DNA from: an uncultured Collinsella sp.
GTDB lineage: Bacteria > Actinomycetota > Coriobacteriia > Coriobacteriales > Coriobacteriaceae
Reading direction: 5' to 3'
DNA length: 64,000 bases
Assembly (NCBI GenBank): GCA_900542165.1
Contig: UQMM01000006.1
Coordinates: forward strand, 1-64,000
Positions 53,816 through 62,751 of the stretch are shown here, one piece after another. A program made the translations under genes and the position numbers. The notes under the pieces were generated by a model that saw nothing but the letters and a program-made list of their open reading frames with translations, did no database searches and was not told the origin of the DNA. Numbering within the stretch: the first letter of the stretch is position 1; each line of letters starts with the position of its first letter.

Positions 53816-54032
53816 TCTCAATCTGTAACATCTGCAGCCGTTTTTGCCGAGTAACTGTTACAGATCGAGATTTTCTCTTCAGGGGAATTCGAATGTCTCG
53901 ATCTGTAACATCTGGATGGCTAAAAGGTCTCTATCTGTTACAGATTGAGACAAAGGTCAGGGACTAAGACGTCTTGTCTAGATCTGTAACAGTTAGACGG
54001 GAATTCGGGCCATAGATGTTACGGATCGAGAT
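53816..54032. repeat. Six-copy alternating array of the TCTCGATCTGTAACATCTG motif
   Basis: Copies at 53816-53834 (+), 53852-53870 (-), 53894-53915 (+), 53928-53952 (-), 53977-53996 (+) and 54013-54032 (-) alternate in orientation. The core ATCTGTAACA is kept in all, with one base changed in the last. The array lies between the importer promoter and the dxs terminator. It is a candidate multi-operator region or a foldback structure. Confidence 0.7.
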
Positions 54033-54048
54033 ATTCGCGCCGCGAAAA

Positions 54049-54088
54049 TAAAAACCTCCGCAGGGGGCGCTTCCCTTGCGGAGGTTTT
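54049..54088 (-). terminator. Intrinsic terminator of dxs
   Basis: On the minus strand, AAAACCTCCGCA and TGCGGAGGTTTT pair around a 14-base loop, followed by TTTTTATTTT. The left arm touches the stop codon. Confidence 0.9.
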
Positions 54089-55870
54089 TTACTCGTTGAG
54101 TAGCCTTACGGCTTCGGCGGCCATGTTCTCGACCGTCATGCCGTTCTGAGCGAGCAGTTCGTTGGGGTCGTAGCGGTCGGGGAAGCCCTTGGCGATGCCG
54201 AAGGTGCGCGTGCGCACAGGTGTGCAGGCCAGATAGCACGCGACGCGCTCGCCCCAGCCGCCGTCCAAGACGCCGTCCTCGAGGGTGACGACGACGCGAT
54301 GCTCGGCGGCAAGGCTGTCGAGGAACTCGCGGTCGAGCTCGGTCGCAAAGCGCGGGTTGACGAGTGTGGCTTCGATGCCGTACTCGGCGGCCAAGCGGTT
54401 CGCCACGCGCTCGCCCAGCTCAAAGAAGTCGCCGAGTGCAAGCACGGCCACATCGCGGCCCTGACGCACGACGCTGTAGCGCGCGACGCCGTAATCGGCG
54501 TCCTCGGCAGGTGCCAGATCGGGGCGGCTTACCAGGCCGATGCCCGGTACACGAATCGCCACGGGATGCTCGCGGTGGTCGAGCGACCAGCTCAGCATGG
54601 ACAGATATTCCTCCATGCAGGCAGGTGCAAGGTAGCGCATGTTGGGAAGTCCGCCCAGCATGGAAATATCAAAGAACGAAAGGTGCGTCTCGGACGTGGT
54701 GCCAAAGATTGACGCACCAAACACCAAAATGGTTGCGGGGGCGTCGTTGAGGCACAGGTCGTGCCACAGCTCGTCGTAGGCGCGCTGCAAAAACGTGCCG
54801 TACACACCAAAGACTGGCTTGGCGCCCGAGCGCGCAAGCGCGGTGGCAAAGGTCACGGCGTGCTCCTCGGCAATGCCCACATCGACGAACTGTTTGCCGG
54901 CGGCAGCGCGAAGCTCGGGTGTAAAGCCCATGATGTAGGGCGTGGCGGCCGTGATGCCCACGACCTGCGAATCGCGCTCGATGGCGGCGCTGAGCGCCTC
55001 GCCCGTAATGTCGGCATAGGTGCGCGGCGCAGGCTCGCTCGGATGGCCCGGGCAGAGCTTGCGTCCAGTTGCCATGTCAAACGGACCCACGTGATGCCAG
55101 CGTTCGGGGTCGTTCTGGGCTGGCTCAAAGCCCTTGCCCTTGGCGGTGGAGACGTGCAGCACGATGGGATGATCGATACTGCGCAGTTCCTGCAGCGCGT
55201 CGACTAGGGCCAACACATCGTTACCGGCGTCCAGATAGCGGTAGTCGAGCCCCATCGCGCGGAAAATGTTGCGCTCACAGGCGCCGTTGCTGGCGCGCAG
55301 CTCGGCCAGATTGCGATACAGGCCGCCATGGTTCTCGGCGATGGACTGGTCGTTATCGTTGACGATGATGATCAGGTTGCTATCGAGTTCGGCGGCATTG
55401 TTAAAGCCCTCAAACGCCAGGCCGCCCGAAAGCGAGCCGTCGCCAATGATGGCGATGACGTTGTATGCATCGCCCGCCAGGTCACGAGCGTGCGCCAGGC
55501 CGCAGCCCAGGCTCACCGACGTGGAGGTGTGCCCCATGGCAAACAGGTCATGCTCGGACTCGTCGGGATTGGCAAAGCCAGAAGCCTCACCATAACGCTC
55601 CGGATCGATATAAGTGTACGCGCGCCCCGTCAGCGCCTTGTGGGCGTAGGTCTGGTGCGAAACGTCAAAGACAATCTTGTCGATGGGGGAGTTAAACACG
55701 CGATGAAGCGCAACCGTAAGCTCAACGACGCCCAGGTTGGGGGCAACGTGCCCGCCGACGGCGGCGGAGCTTTCGAGGATTGCCTGGCGGATCTCGCCGC
55801 AGAGCTGCGGGAGCTCGGCGCGATTAAGAGCCTTGACGTCCTCGGGCGTTGTCGTTTGCGTAAGCAGCAT
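54089..55870 (-). CDS. dxs: 1-deoxy-D-xylulose-5-phosphate synthase-like thiamine-diphosphate enzyme
   Basis: This 593-residue transketolase-family protein has an N-terminal DXS region with GGHVAPNLGVVELTVALH, DVSHQTYAHKALTGR and the ThDP motif GDGSLSGG with NDND. The second domain has IAEEHAVTFATALA and the catalytic-type Glu. It is about 30-40 residues shorter than usual DXS. The usual DRAGIVGxDGxTHxGxFD segment is replaced by FGASIFGTTSETHLSFFD, and RYPRG by RVPGIG. DXS is the best name, but a related enzyme with another acceptor is possible. Confidence 0.8.
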   Translation of the reverse strand: MLLTQTTTPEDVKALNRAELPQLCGEIRQAILESSAAVGGHVAPNLGVVELTVALHRVFNSPIDKIVFDVSHQTYAHKALTGRAYTYIDPERYGEASGFANPDESEHDLFAMGHTSTSVSLGCGLAHARDLAGDAYNVIAIIGDGSLSGGLAFEGFNNAAELDSNLIIIVNDNDQSIAENHGGLYRNLAELRASNGACERNIFRAMGLDYRYLDAGNDVLALVDALQELRSIDHPIVLHVSTAKGKGFEPAQNDPERWHHVGPFDMATGRKLCPGHPSEPAPRTYADITGEALSAAIERDSQVVGITAATPYIMGFTPELRAAAGKQFVDVGIAEEHAVTFATALARSGAKPVFGVYGTFLQRAYDELWHDLCLNDAPATILVFGASIFGTTSETHLSFFDISMLGGLPNMRYLAPACMEEYLSMLSWSLDHREHPVAIRVPGIGLVSRPDLAPAEDADYGVARYSVVRQGRDVAVLALGDFFELGERVANRLAAEYGIEATLVNPRFATELDREFLDSLAAEHRVVVTLEDGVLDGGWGERVACYLACTPVRTRTFGIAKGFPDRYDPNELLAQNGMTVENMAAEAVRLLNE

Positions 55871-56098
55871 CGTTGTGGGTTACTCCATGCGAATCGAGCG
55901 CCGGCACTCCCTCGGCCGGCACAATTGCACAAGACAGTCTCGCACATTTTGGCGTTTGATATGTGACGGCGGCGCGGTAATTCGCCAACTGGTGGGGCAA
56001 AACGTTTTGTCCGATGCCATACTGATATGTTCCATGATGTTTTTATCGATTGTGCACAGGCCGTGGCTTGTCGCCGTGAGTCGCTGGAAGGAGGCAGC

Positions 56099-56635
56099 AT
56101 GTCCGATGCCGTTCGTGCCGAAAAAATCGCGCACGAGGTCGACTATGCCGCCCGCCAGCTGGCCCAGGCGGGCCGCTTGGACCTGACGCGCGAGTTTATC
56201 CAACATGGCGATGTGACGGTCTATGCACATGTGACTTCGGTAGCGCGGGCGAGCCTGTCCTTTGCCGAGCGCTTGGGCCGTGCCGGCATTTCGGTCGACC
56301 GTGCTTCGTTGTTGCGCGGGGCCCTGCTGCACGATTACTTTCTCTATGACTGGCACGATCCCGATCCGAGCCATCGCTTGCACGGATTTCGGCATCCGTT
56401 TTTTGCCCTGGCACGTGCCGAGGAAGATTTTGAGCTGACGCCGCGCGAGCGGAATACCATCGTGCGGCATATGTTTCCGCTGGTGCCAGTGCCGCCGACG
56501 TGTCGTGAGGCTTGGATTGTGTGCCTGGCGGATAAATGGTGTGCTCTGCGCGAGACGGTCGCCGGCCGCCTGCCGCGCAAGGATGAGACGGACGATGACG
56601 TGAGTAAAGCATCGAGTGAAAAGAGGAGAGGGTAG
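56099..56635 (+). CDS. HD domain phosphohydrolase-like protein
   Basis: This 178-residue protein carries the HD metal-binding pattern: His in VYAHVTSV (about 38), LHDYFLYDWH (about 80) and HGFRHPFFAL (about 97). Small HD proteins of this kind often precede a CmpB membrane protein, as here. The ATG at 56099 follows AAGGAGG. The next gene starts three bases after its stop. The substrate is unknown; nucleotide or phosphate-ester hydrolysis is typical of the superfamily. Confidence 0.8.
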   Translation: MSDAVRAEKIAHEVDYAARQLAQAGRLDLTREFIQHGDVTVYAHVTSVARASLSFAERLGRAGISVDRASLLRGALLHDYFLYDWHDPDPSHRLHGFRHPFFALARAEEDFELTPRERNTIVRHMFPLVPVPPTCREAWIVCLADKWCALRETVAGRLPRKDETDDDVSKASSEKRRG

Positions 56636-56638
56636 ACG

Positions 56639-57658
56639 GTGGGGACCGCGATTGATATGGCGTTTGGCGGCGCGACGCTTGCCGTCTGCCCGCTTTCGGC
56701 ACTGGTGCTCTCGTTTGCCTTCTACGGTTTTTGCGGTTGGGCATGGGAGTCGACGGTCTGCGCCATGCTCAATCACGGACGATTTGCCAACAGTGGCTTT
56801 TTGCTGGGGCCGTGCTGCCCCATCTATGGCGCGGGCGGCATTGCCTGCTGGCTGCTGTTGCGCGGGATTCCGGATGCCCCGAGCCAGTTTGTCGCTGCAG
56901 CGCTCGTATGCAGCGTGATTGAGTACAGCGTAGGCGTGCTGTTGGAAAAAACAACGGGCGCTCGCTTTTGGGACTATTCGCATCTGCCGTTTAACCTGCA
57001 CGGACGTATCTGTCTGTACTGGGCCTGCGCGTTTGGCTTGGGTGCGCTGTGCATTTGCCGTTTAGTGGAGCCGGCATTGCTGGGGCTGCTTGGCCATCTG
57101 CCGGTGCTGATTGTGCGGCTGTCCGCCTTTATCGTCGCGGTCGCGATGATGGTCGACGCGGTGTGCTCGTTGGCGAGCTGGCGGCGTCTGTCTGATCAGC
57201 TGGAGCGCGTCCGGGCCGACCTTGCCGACCGCATCAATGAGTCGCTTGCCGATGCCTCGGACTCAATGCTCGAACGTATTCCCGATTCTACGATTGACTC
57301 GGTGGCACAGACGCACATCCGTAGCCGTGCCGTTAACGCGTGGCTGGCCGAGCTGGGTGACGCCGCGCTCGATGCCCTGCGCGAGAAGGCTTCGATGCCG
57401 ATGTTTATCGCGGATGGTGCTCGCGGCCTGGCGCTTGCCGCCCGCCGCGTGGCCGATGCCGCGCCGAGCATGCCGCGCCCGTCGCTCAGTCGTCGCCTTG
57501 CCGGTAAGCGCATGAGCCGTCCGGTGCCAAGCGTGTCGCTCAGCCGCCGCGACCTACGCTTCTTTAACGCCTTCCCGCGTCTGCGCATCAATCGCTACGA
57601 AGGTGTCATTCGAGCAACTAATCTCCGCGACCGAGCCCGCGAGCTGTTCCGCCACTAG
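56639..57658 (+). CDS. Putative ABC-transporter type IV (CmpB family) membrane protein
   Basis: This 339-residue protein has five N-terminal membrane helices (about residues 10-180) with the family pattern FYGFCGWAWES, GFLLGPCCPIYGAG and YSVGVLLEKTTGARFWDYS, then a cytosolic tail of about 150 residues rich in Arg and Ala. The start is GTG after GAGGAGAGGG. It is probably co-transcribed with the HD gene. Despite the family name, no ATPase is nearby and the function is unknown. Confidence 0.82.
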   Translation: MGTAIDMAFGGATLAVCPLSALVLSFAFYGFCGWAWESTVCAMLNHGRFANSGFLLGPCCPIYGAGGIACWLLLRGIPDAPSQFVAAALVCSVIEYSVGVLLEKTTGARFWDYSHLPFNLHGRICLYWACAFGLGALCICRLVEPALLGLLGHLPVLIVRLSAFIVAVAMMVDAVCSLASWRRLSDQLERVRADLADRINESLADASDSMLERIPDSTIDSVAQTHIRSRAVNAWLAELGDAALDALREKASMPMFIADGARGLALAARRVADAAPSMPRPSLSRRLAGKRMSRPVPSVSLSRRDLRFFNAFPRLRINRYEGVIRATNLRDRARELFRH

Positions 57659-57856
57659 CCGGGACGGGCGCGCTCACGGCTTCCTTGCTCGCGTATTTCC
57701 CGTCCGTTTCGCGTCCGTTGCCGCGCCGTTTCCAAGATTGCGGCACCGTTTCCATTCGACAACGCCGCGTTTAACAACGCCGTATCTGGTCTACACCAGT
57801 TGCCCCTCGGCCGCATTATGGGCGCCGACAACGTTCATGCGACCAAGGGAGAGCGA

Positions 57857-59134
57857 ATGTACGATACGGGATCGACAACGTTTATGCTCGTCTGCACCAT
57901 GCTCGTGTTTTTAATGACACCGGGCTTGGCGTTTTTCTATGGCGGCCTGTCCAGGCGCAAAAATGTCATCAACACCATGCTTATGTGCTTTGGCGCCATT
58001 GGCCTGGTTGGTGTGCTGTGGATTGTTGCCGGCTGGTCTCTGGCCTATGGCGGCGACGGTTCCAGCCCATTTATTGGAGGCCTTGACCAGCTGCTGTGCC
58101 TGCCGGTACTCAACCAGGTGCTGCAGGCGGCCGAGGGCAATGCCGCGGACGGTGTCGTCTATCCTCAAATCATCAACATCGCCTTTCAGATGGCGTTTGC
58201 CATGATCACTGCCGCTATCGTCACGGGCAGCCTGGCCGGCCGCGTTAAGTTTGGTGCCATGACGGCCTTCCTGGGCATTTGGCTGCTTGTGGTCTATGCG
58301 CCGCTTGCCCACATGGTTTGGGGCGGCGATGGCTCCTTTATCGGTGACATTATCGGCGCACTCGACTTTGCCGGTGGCGACGTGGTGCACATTTCGTCCG
58401 GTCTTACCGGCCTGATCCTCTGCTTAATGCTTGGCCGTCGTCGTGGCTTTGGCATGGTGAGCTACCGTCCACATAACGTGCCGTTTGTGGCGTTGGGCGC
58501 CGGCCTGCTTTGGTTTGGCTGGTTTGGCTTTAACGGCGGCAGCGAGTTTAAGGCCGACGCCGTTGCGGCACTCGCCATCCTCAACACCGTGACGGCCAGC
58601 GCGGCGGGCATGGTCTCGTGGCTTGCCGTCGAGCGCGTGCATACCGGCCGCCCCACGCTGGTGGGCGCCAGCACCGGTCTGGTTGCGGGCCTTGTGGTGG
58701 TCACGCCGGGTGCGGGCTTTGTCGAGCCGTGGGCAGCGCTGGTCATGGGTCTGATCGTATCGCCCGTCTGCTATCTGGCTATCAGCCATCTTAAGACCAA
58801 GTTTGGCTACGACGATGCACTCGATGCGTTTGGTTGCCACGGTATCGGCGGAATTTTGGGCGGCGTGCTCACGGGCCTGTTCTGTGTGCCGGAGCTTTCG
58901 TGGACCGGTAAGGGCGGTCTGTTCTACACGGGCGACGTGTCGCTGCTCATCTCTCAGATCTTGGGCATTGTGGTGACGGTCGCTATTGTGCTGGTGCTCG
59001 ATTTGGTGATCGCCGCGGTGGTCAAGGCGCTGTTCCACGGCAGCCTGCGCGTGGACGAGGCCGACGAGGCGCTGGGCCTGGATGCGAGTCAGCACGGCGA
59101 GAGCGCGTATCCTTCGTTTAGTGGTCTGGACTAG
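57857..59134 (+). CDS. amt: Ammonium transporter
   Basis: This 425-residue membrane protein has eleven helices. It carries FFYGGLSRRKNVINTM after helix 1, the pore region WLLVVYAPLAHMVWGGDG, the conserved twin-His region DFAGGDVVHISSG, and DALDAFGCHGIGGILGG. The ATG at 57857 follows AAGGGAGAG. It forms a unit with the P-II gene 49 bases downstream, the standard amtB-glnK arrangement that controls ammonium import. Confidence 0.95.
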   Translation: MYDTGSTTFMLVCTMLVFLMTPGLAFFYGGLSRRKNVINTMLMCFGAIGLVGVLWIVAGWSLAYGGDGSSPFIGGLDQLLCLPVLNQVLQAAEGNAADGVVYPQIINIAFQMAFAMITAAIVTGSLAGRVKFGAMTAFLGIWLLVVYAPLAHMVWGGDGSFIGDIIGALDFAGGDVVHISSGLTGLILCLMLGRRRGFGMVSYRPHNVPFVALGAGLLWFGWFGFNGGSEFKADAVAALAILNTVTASAAGMVSWLAVERVHTGRPTLVGASTGLVAGLVVVTPGAGFVEPWAALVMGLIVSPVCYLAISHLKTKFGYDDALDAFGCHGIGGILGGVLTGLFCVPELSWTGKGGLFYTGDVSLLISQILGIVVTVAIVLVLDLVIAAVVKALFHGSLRVDEADEALGLDASQHGESAYPSFSGLD

Positions 59135-59183
59135 CGGTTTCTAACGTTCTGTCAGACCAACTCTTATAAGAGAGGAATTCACT

Positions 59184-59522
59184 ATGAAGAAAATTACGGC
59201 GATCGTTCGTGCCGAAAAGCTTGAGGTTCTTAAAGACGCGCTGTTTGCTGCCGATGTTCGTGGCATGACTATCAACCAAGTGCAGGGCTGCGGCGCGCAG
59301 CATGGCTGGAAGGAATACGTGCGCGGCAACGAGTTGCTTGTCAACACGATCCCTAAGGTACAGTTCACCCTTATTTGCGCCGACGAGCATGTCGACGGCA
59401 TTGTCGAAATTATCTGCAACGCCGCCCGCACCGGTGCCGTCGGTGACGGCAAGATTTGGGTCGAGCCGGTCGAAGAAGTCATCCGCATCCGTACCGGCGA
59501 GCACGGCCCCGCCGCGGTGTAG
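59184..59522 (+). CDS. glnK: P-II nitrogen regulatory protein lacking the T-loop tyrosine
   Basis: This 112-residue protein has the P-II fold, with MKKITAIVRAEKLEVLKDAL at the start, the B-loop TGAVGDGKIWV and C-loop IRIRTGE. In E. coli GlnB/GlnK the T-loop tyrosine 51 is uridylylated; here position 51 is Leu (RGNELLVN). Covalent control by a GlnD-type enzyme at this site is therefore unlikely, and binding of ATP, ADP and 2-oxoglutarate should be the signal. The partner is Amt. Confidence 0.93.
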   Translation: MKKITAIVRAEKLEVLKDALFAADVRGMTINQVQGCGAQHGWKEYVRGNELLVNTIPKVQFTLICADEHVDGIVEIICNAARTGAVGDGKIWVEPVEEVIRIRTGEHGPAAV

Positions 59523-59596
59523 GATCGACCACCTGTCATCCGCAACGTTAAAATGCTGCAATGAGGCACAAGACTTGCGTTGCGGATGGACGGATT

Positions 59597-60259
59597 ATGG
59601 GTCGTAATAAATATCCCGAGGAGACGGTCGCGAAGATTCTCGACGCGGCGCTGGAGCTATTCTGCGCACAGGGTTATGAGGGGACGAGCATTCAAGATAT
59701 CGTCGACCGCCTCGATGGCATGACCAAGGGTGCTATCTATCATCACTTTAAGAGCAAAGAAGAGATTTTCAACGCCGCATTTGATCGGGCAATGGCTCCG
59801 ATTGTTGAGCGCCGCCGCGCGACACTCGGTGCTGGCAATATGACGGGAGCCCAAAAGCTCAAACGACTTTATGCGCCCGAGTCCGTCGTTCCGCAAATCG
59901 ATCTATGGGCTCGCATGCATCCTGCGGCAGATCCGGTAAAAAGCTCGCGGCTGCTGGCGATGCAGTACCAAGGTTCGTTTGACGAGTCGGCCGATGGCTA
60001 TCTCCTGCCAGTGATCGAGGAGGGCATCGCCGACGGCTCCATTGCGTGTGCATGCCCACGCGAAGCGGCGGAGGCGGTATCGTTGTTGGCGAATCTTTGG
60101 CTGTTGCCGCTGTTCCGTCCGCTTGAGAACAAGGGTCGAATGCTCGCTCGCGCGCAATGTTTGGCGCAGATGGCGGCCGCGGTGGGGCTCGATTTGGGTA
60201 ATGAAGTGCTCCAGACAACGGCTCAGATATGGGACGTATGGAACCGTGCTGGGTGGTAA
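59597..60259 (+). CDS. TetR-family regulator, probable repressor of the MFS gene
   Basis: The protein has 220 residues. The N-terminal helix-turn-helix reads TVAKILDAALELFCAQGYEG, then TSIQDIVDRLDGMTKGAIYHHFKSKEEIF. The C-terminal domain is a ligand pocket. Two palindromic sites lie between its stop and the MFS transporter gene, so it probably represses that gene. The ATG at 59597 has only a weak GGA upstream. Confidence 0.88.
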   Translation: MGRNKYPEETVAKILDAALELFCAQGYEGTSIQDIVDRLDGMTKGAIYHHFKSKEEIFNAAFDRAMAPIVERRRATLGAGNMTGAQKLKRLYAPESVVPQIDLWARMHPAADPVKSSRLLAMQYQGSFDESADGYLLPVIEEGIADGSIACACPREAAEAVSLLANLWLLPLFRPLENKGRMLARAQCLAQMAAAVGLDLGNEVLQTTAQIWDVWNRAGW

Positions 60260-60264
60260 TATAG

Positions 60265-60346
60265 ATACTGACGGTATGTAATTGATTTGTAAGGGTAGCC
60301 ACGGCTGCCCTTTTCAAGTCATTAAATACATACTAATGGTATGTAT
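60265..60346 (+). promoter_or_regulatory. TetR operator pair upstream of the MFS gene
   Basis: ATACTGACGGTAT (60265-60277) and ATACATACTAATGGTATGTAT (60326-60346) share the pattern ATAC-N5-GTAT; the second is a nearly perfect 21-bp palindrome, 14 bases before the MFS start. Confidence 0.7.
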
Positions 60347-60359
60347 AGGGGGCAGGCTT

Positions 60360-61622
60360 ATGGCTGGAATGCGGAGGAGTAGCGTCTCGTTGACGCAAAA
60401 AACAGTGCAATCTATCAGGCTTTTCGGTCTTCTTGTTGCACAGCTGTGCGCGTATTCGATGTTGTCGGCACTGTGCTTTGCGTGCCCGCTTTACTTGTTC
60501 GACTGCAGCGGCTCATCAACGTTATATGGTGCCGTCGCGGCGATAGCGTTCGTGCCGGGCGTGCTTGCGACTCCGGCTGGCGGAATCTTGGCGGATCGCG
60601 GAAGTCATCGCGGGGCCCTTGTGGTACTCGGCATTGTTCTGATGGCTGCATCACTGCTGTTTATCCCCATGAAGTGTTCGCTGCCTCTTGCGGTTGTCGT
60701 GGCAGCAATGCTTTGCGTCCAATATGGCATCCAATCGCTGCTGAAGCCGATGCTTCAAATTGAGACGGTGCGCATGACGGGCCCAGAAAAGGTTGAGCGT
60801 GCCACTGCGTTGGTCTCGCAGATAACCATGGCGAGCAATATCTTGGGGCCTGTAGTCGGGACGGCAGTCTATGGGTGCTTTGGTATCGATGCTCTATGCG
60901 AAACCGCGGCGTTGACGTTTGCGATGTCAGCCCTACTGTTCGGGGGCGCACTCAAGCAAAATGCCTCATCTGGAATGACAGGGGACAGTACGACTTGCTC
61001 GACATGCCGAAGCGATTTTCGGGAGTCGATTCGGTACCTGTTTCAAAACGCATCATTGCTCGTTGTGTTTTTGCTTGCGGCTATTTTGAACCTTGCGTTA
61101 GTTGGGTTAACGATTGGTGCTCCCATTGTTGTTTCAAAGCATCTCGGAATACAGTCATCCTTTGTTGGGATTATTGAGGTGGCTATGGGCTTGGGTGGTC
61201 TTGTCGGCAGTGGTTTGGTCGGTATTTGGCCGCATCGTTTTTCCTTCAAGGGCATATGTCGATATGTTGCGATGGTCTGTTTTGGAGTCGTACCGATTAT
61301 TGTCACGCTACTGAGCGGTCCTGATGAATTTGCGTTTGCCGCGCTTGCGGCCGGCTCGGCATGGGTCATGGCGTGGGCAAGCATTACATCGGTCGAAATT
61401 GTTTCATTCGTTCAGCGGTCAGCGCCAAAGGAACTCTGCGGAAAAGTGCTGGCACTCGTTTATATGATGCTTTCCTGTGCAACGCCTATTGGCCAATTGG
61501 TTTATGGGCTCGCATATGATCGATGGACACCGGCGATTGTATTCGCAGGCATGTTGGTGGTGCTGACGTTGACGACGGCGCTGTTTTATCGGCTGAAAAG
61601 TCGCTTGTGGCGATTGTCTTAA
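60360..61622 (+). CDS. Major facilitator superfamily transporter
   Basis: The protein has about 420 residues and twelve hydrophobic segments. A loop 2-3 motif GGILADRGSHRGALV (consensus GxLaDrxGrr) is visible near residue 75. Drug or metabolite efflux is likely, because a TetR regulator and its operators directly precede it. AGGGGGCAGG lies before the ATG at 60360; the open frame extends upstream through the operators. Confidence 0.87.
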   Translation: MAGMRRSSVSLTQKTVQSIRLFGLLVAQLCAYSMLSALCFACPLYLFDCSGSSTLYGAVAAIAFVPGVLATPAGGILADRGSHRGALVVLGIVLMAASLLFIPMKCSLPLAVVVAAMLCVQYGIQSLLKPMLQIETVRMTGPEKVERATALVSQITMASNILGPVVGTAVYGCFGIDALCETAALTFAMSALLFGGALKQNASSGMTGDSTTCSTCRSDFRESIRYLFQNASLLVVFLLAAILNLALVGLTIGAPIVVSKHLGIQSSFVGIIEVAMGLGGLVGSGLVGIWPHRFSFKGICRYVAMVCFGVVPIIVTLLSGPDEFAFAALAAGSAWVMAWASITSVEIVSFVQRSAPKELCGKVLALVYMMLSCATPIGQLVYGLAYDRWTPAIVFAGMLVVLTLTTALFYRLKSRLWRLS

Positions 61623-61737
61623 CGCGCTGAGGCACCGTGAATTTGTGGAGGCAGTGGCGCACCGCGCCGGGACGCCGTTGTCTGGGCATGCCTCTCCTTC
61701 GTCTACAATATCGTGCAGACGAAGGAAAGGCACGCCC

Positions 61738-62595
61738 ATGATCAAGATGTTTGCGAGTGACTTAGACGGAACACTGCTGAACGCCCTGCATGAGGCGGAT
61801 GGGACCATCCGCCGTGCCATTCGCGAGCTGACCGAGGCTGGCCTGCATGTGGTTCCCGCGACCGGACGCTCGACGCTGCCGATCGGCGAACATGGCTTTA
61901 CGGGCCTGGCGCTTGACGCCTGCTGCTCCAACGGGTCCATCGTGCGCGACAGCCATGGCGATGTGCTCAAGACTTGGACCATCGACCCACAGGTCACCGA
62001 GGAGCTGCTCAAGGCGTTCCCGGACATTTGCTTTGATTGCTCCACGCCCGATGGCATGTTCTCGAGCGGGTCGTTCGAGATGCATCAGGCGGGCTTTAAA
62101 AAGGACAGTCCTATCAAGCGCATCGTGATGCGCGGCATGCGTGCACGTGGCGGGTATCACGAGGAACAGTATTTCGACCAGTCGATCGGTGACATTCTGC
62201 GCCACGATGTGTGCAAGATCAACTGCCGTGTGATCTCGCCCGAGCTGGAGCGCGACCTTAAGGCGTATTTGGCCGAGCGCTCGGACCGCGTGGTCAACGC
62301 GCCGTTTGACCCGGTGATGTTTGAGATCACGGATGTGGCATGCAACAAGGGCGAGAGCGTGGCCTGGCTGGCGGGCTACTACGGCATTGCCGAGGACGAG
62401 GTCGCGGTCTACGGCGACGGCGGCAACGACATTGCCATGCTCAAACGCTTCCGCCACAGCTACGCGACCAAAAACGCAAGCGAGGCAGCCAAGGACGCCG
62501 CGAGCGCAACTATCGGCAGTTGCATGGTCCACGCCGTTCCCAAACACATGCTTGCCACCATGCACAAGCAGAATTCCTGCACCGTAATCGAATAA
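61738..62595 (+). CDS. HAD-family phosphatase, Cof type
   Basis: The protein has 285 residues. Motif I is FASDLDGTLLN (nucleophile Asp), motif II the Thr in VPATGRST, motif III a Lys region near CNKGESVAW, and motif IV YGDGGNDIAML. This Cof/YbiV subclass with a C2 cap dephosphorylates sugar phosphates or flavin-type compounds. The ATG at 61738 follows GAAGGAAAGG. It is single and ends in a hairpin (62599-62621). Confidence 0.9.
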   Translation: MIKMFASDLDGTLLNALHEADGTIRRAIRELTEAGLHVVPATGRSTLPIGEHGFTGLALDACCSNGSIVRDSHGDVLKTWTIDPQVTEELLKAFPDICFDCSTPDGMFSSGSFEMHQAGFKKDSPIKRIVMRGMRARGGYHEEQYFDQSIGDILRHDVCKINCRVISPELERDLKAYLAERSDRVVNAPFDPVMFEITDVACNKGESVAWLAGYYGIAEDEVAVYGDGGNDIAMLKRFRHSYATKNASEAAKDAASATIGSCMVHAVPKHMLATMHKQNSCTVIE

Positions 62596-62598
62596 TGC

Positions 62599-62621
62599 GA
62601 CAAAGGGACAGCCCCTTTGTC
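62599..62621 (+). terminator. Hairpin after the HAD gene
   Basis: GACAAAGGG (62599-62607) pairs with CCCTTTGTC (62613-62621). The related hairpin at 63030-63061 shares GACAAAGGGAC and CCCTTTGTCAC. Confidence 0.65.
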
Positions 62622-62639
62622 ACAGGTGACGCTGGTCTC

Positions 62640-62669
62640 TTGAAATACGAACAAACATTCGCATATCTA
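62640..62669 (+). promoter_or_regulatory. Candidate promoter of the 41-residue peptide gene
   Basis: TTGAAA (62640-62645) and TATCTA (62664-62669) with an 18-base spacer, giving a leader of about 75 bases. Confidence 0.4.
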
Positions 62670-62751
62670 ACTGCGCTTTGATAGAATTGATACTGTTGGC
62701 GGCAGTTCCATGTGCCGGGCAACGCCCTCCATCTGATGGGAGGTGATGCCC

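Noticed and set aside
53816..54032. CRISPR array
   Set aside because: The repeats alternate in orientation, vary in spacing and are short; no cas genes are nearby.
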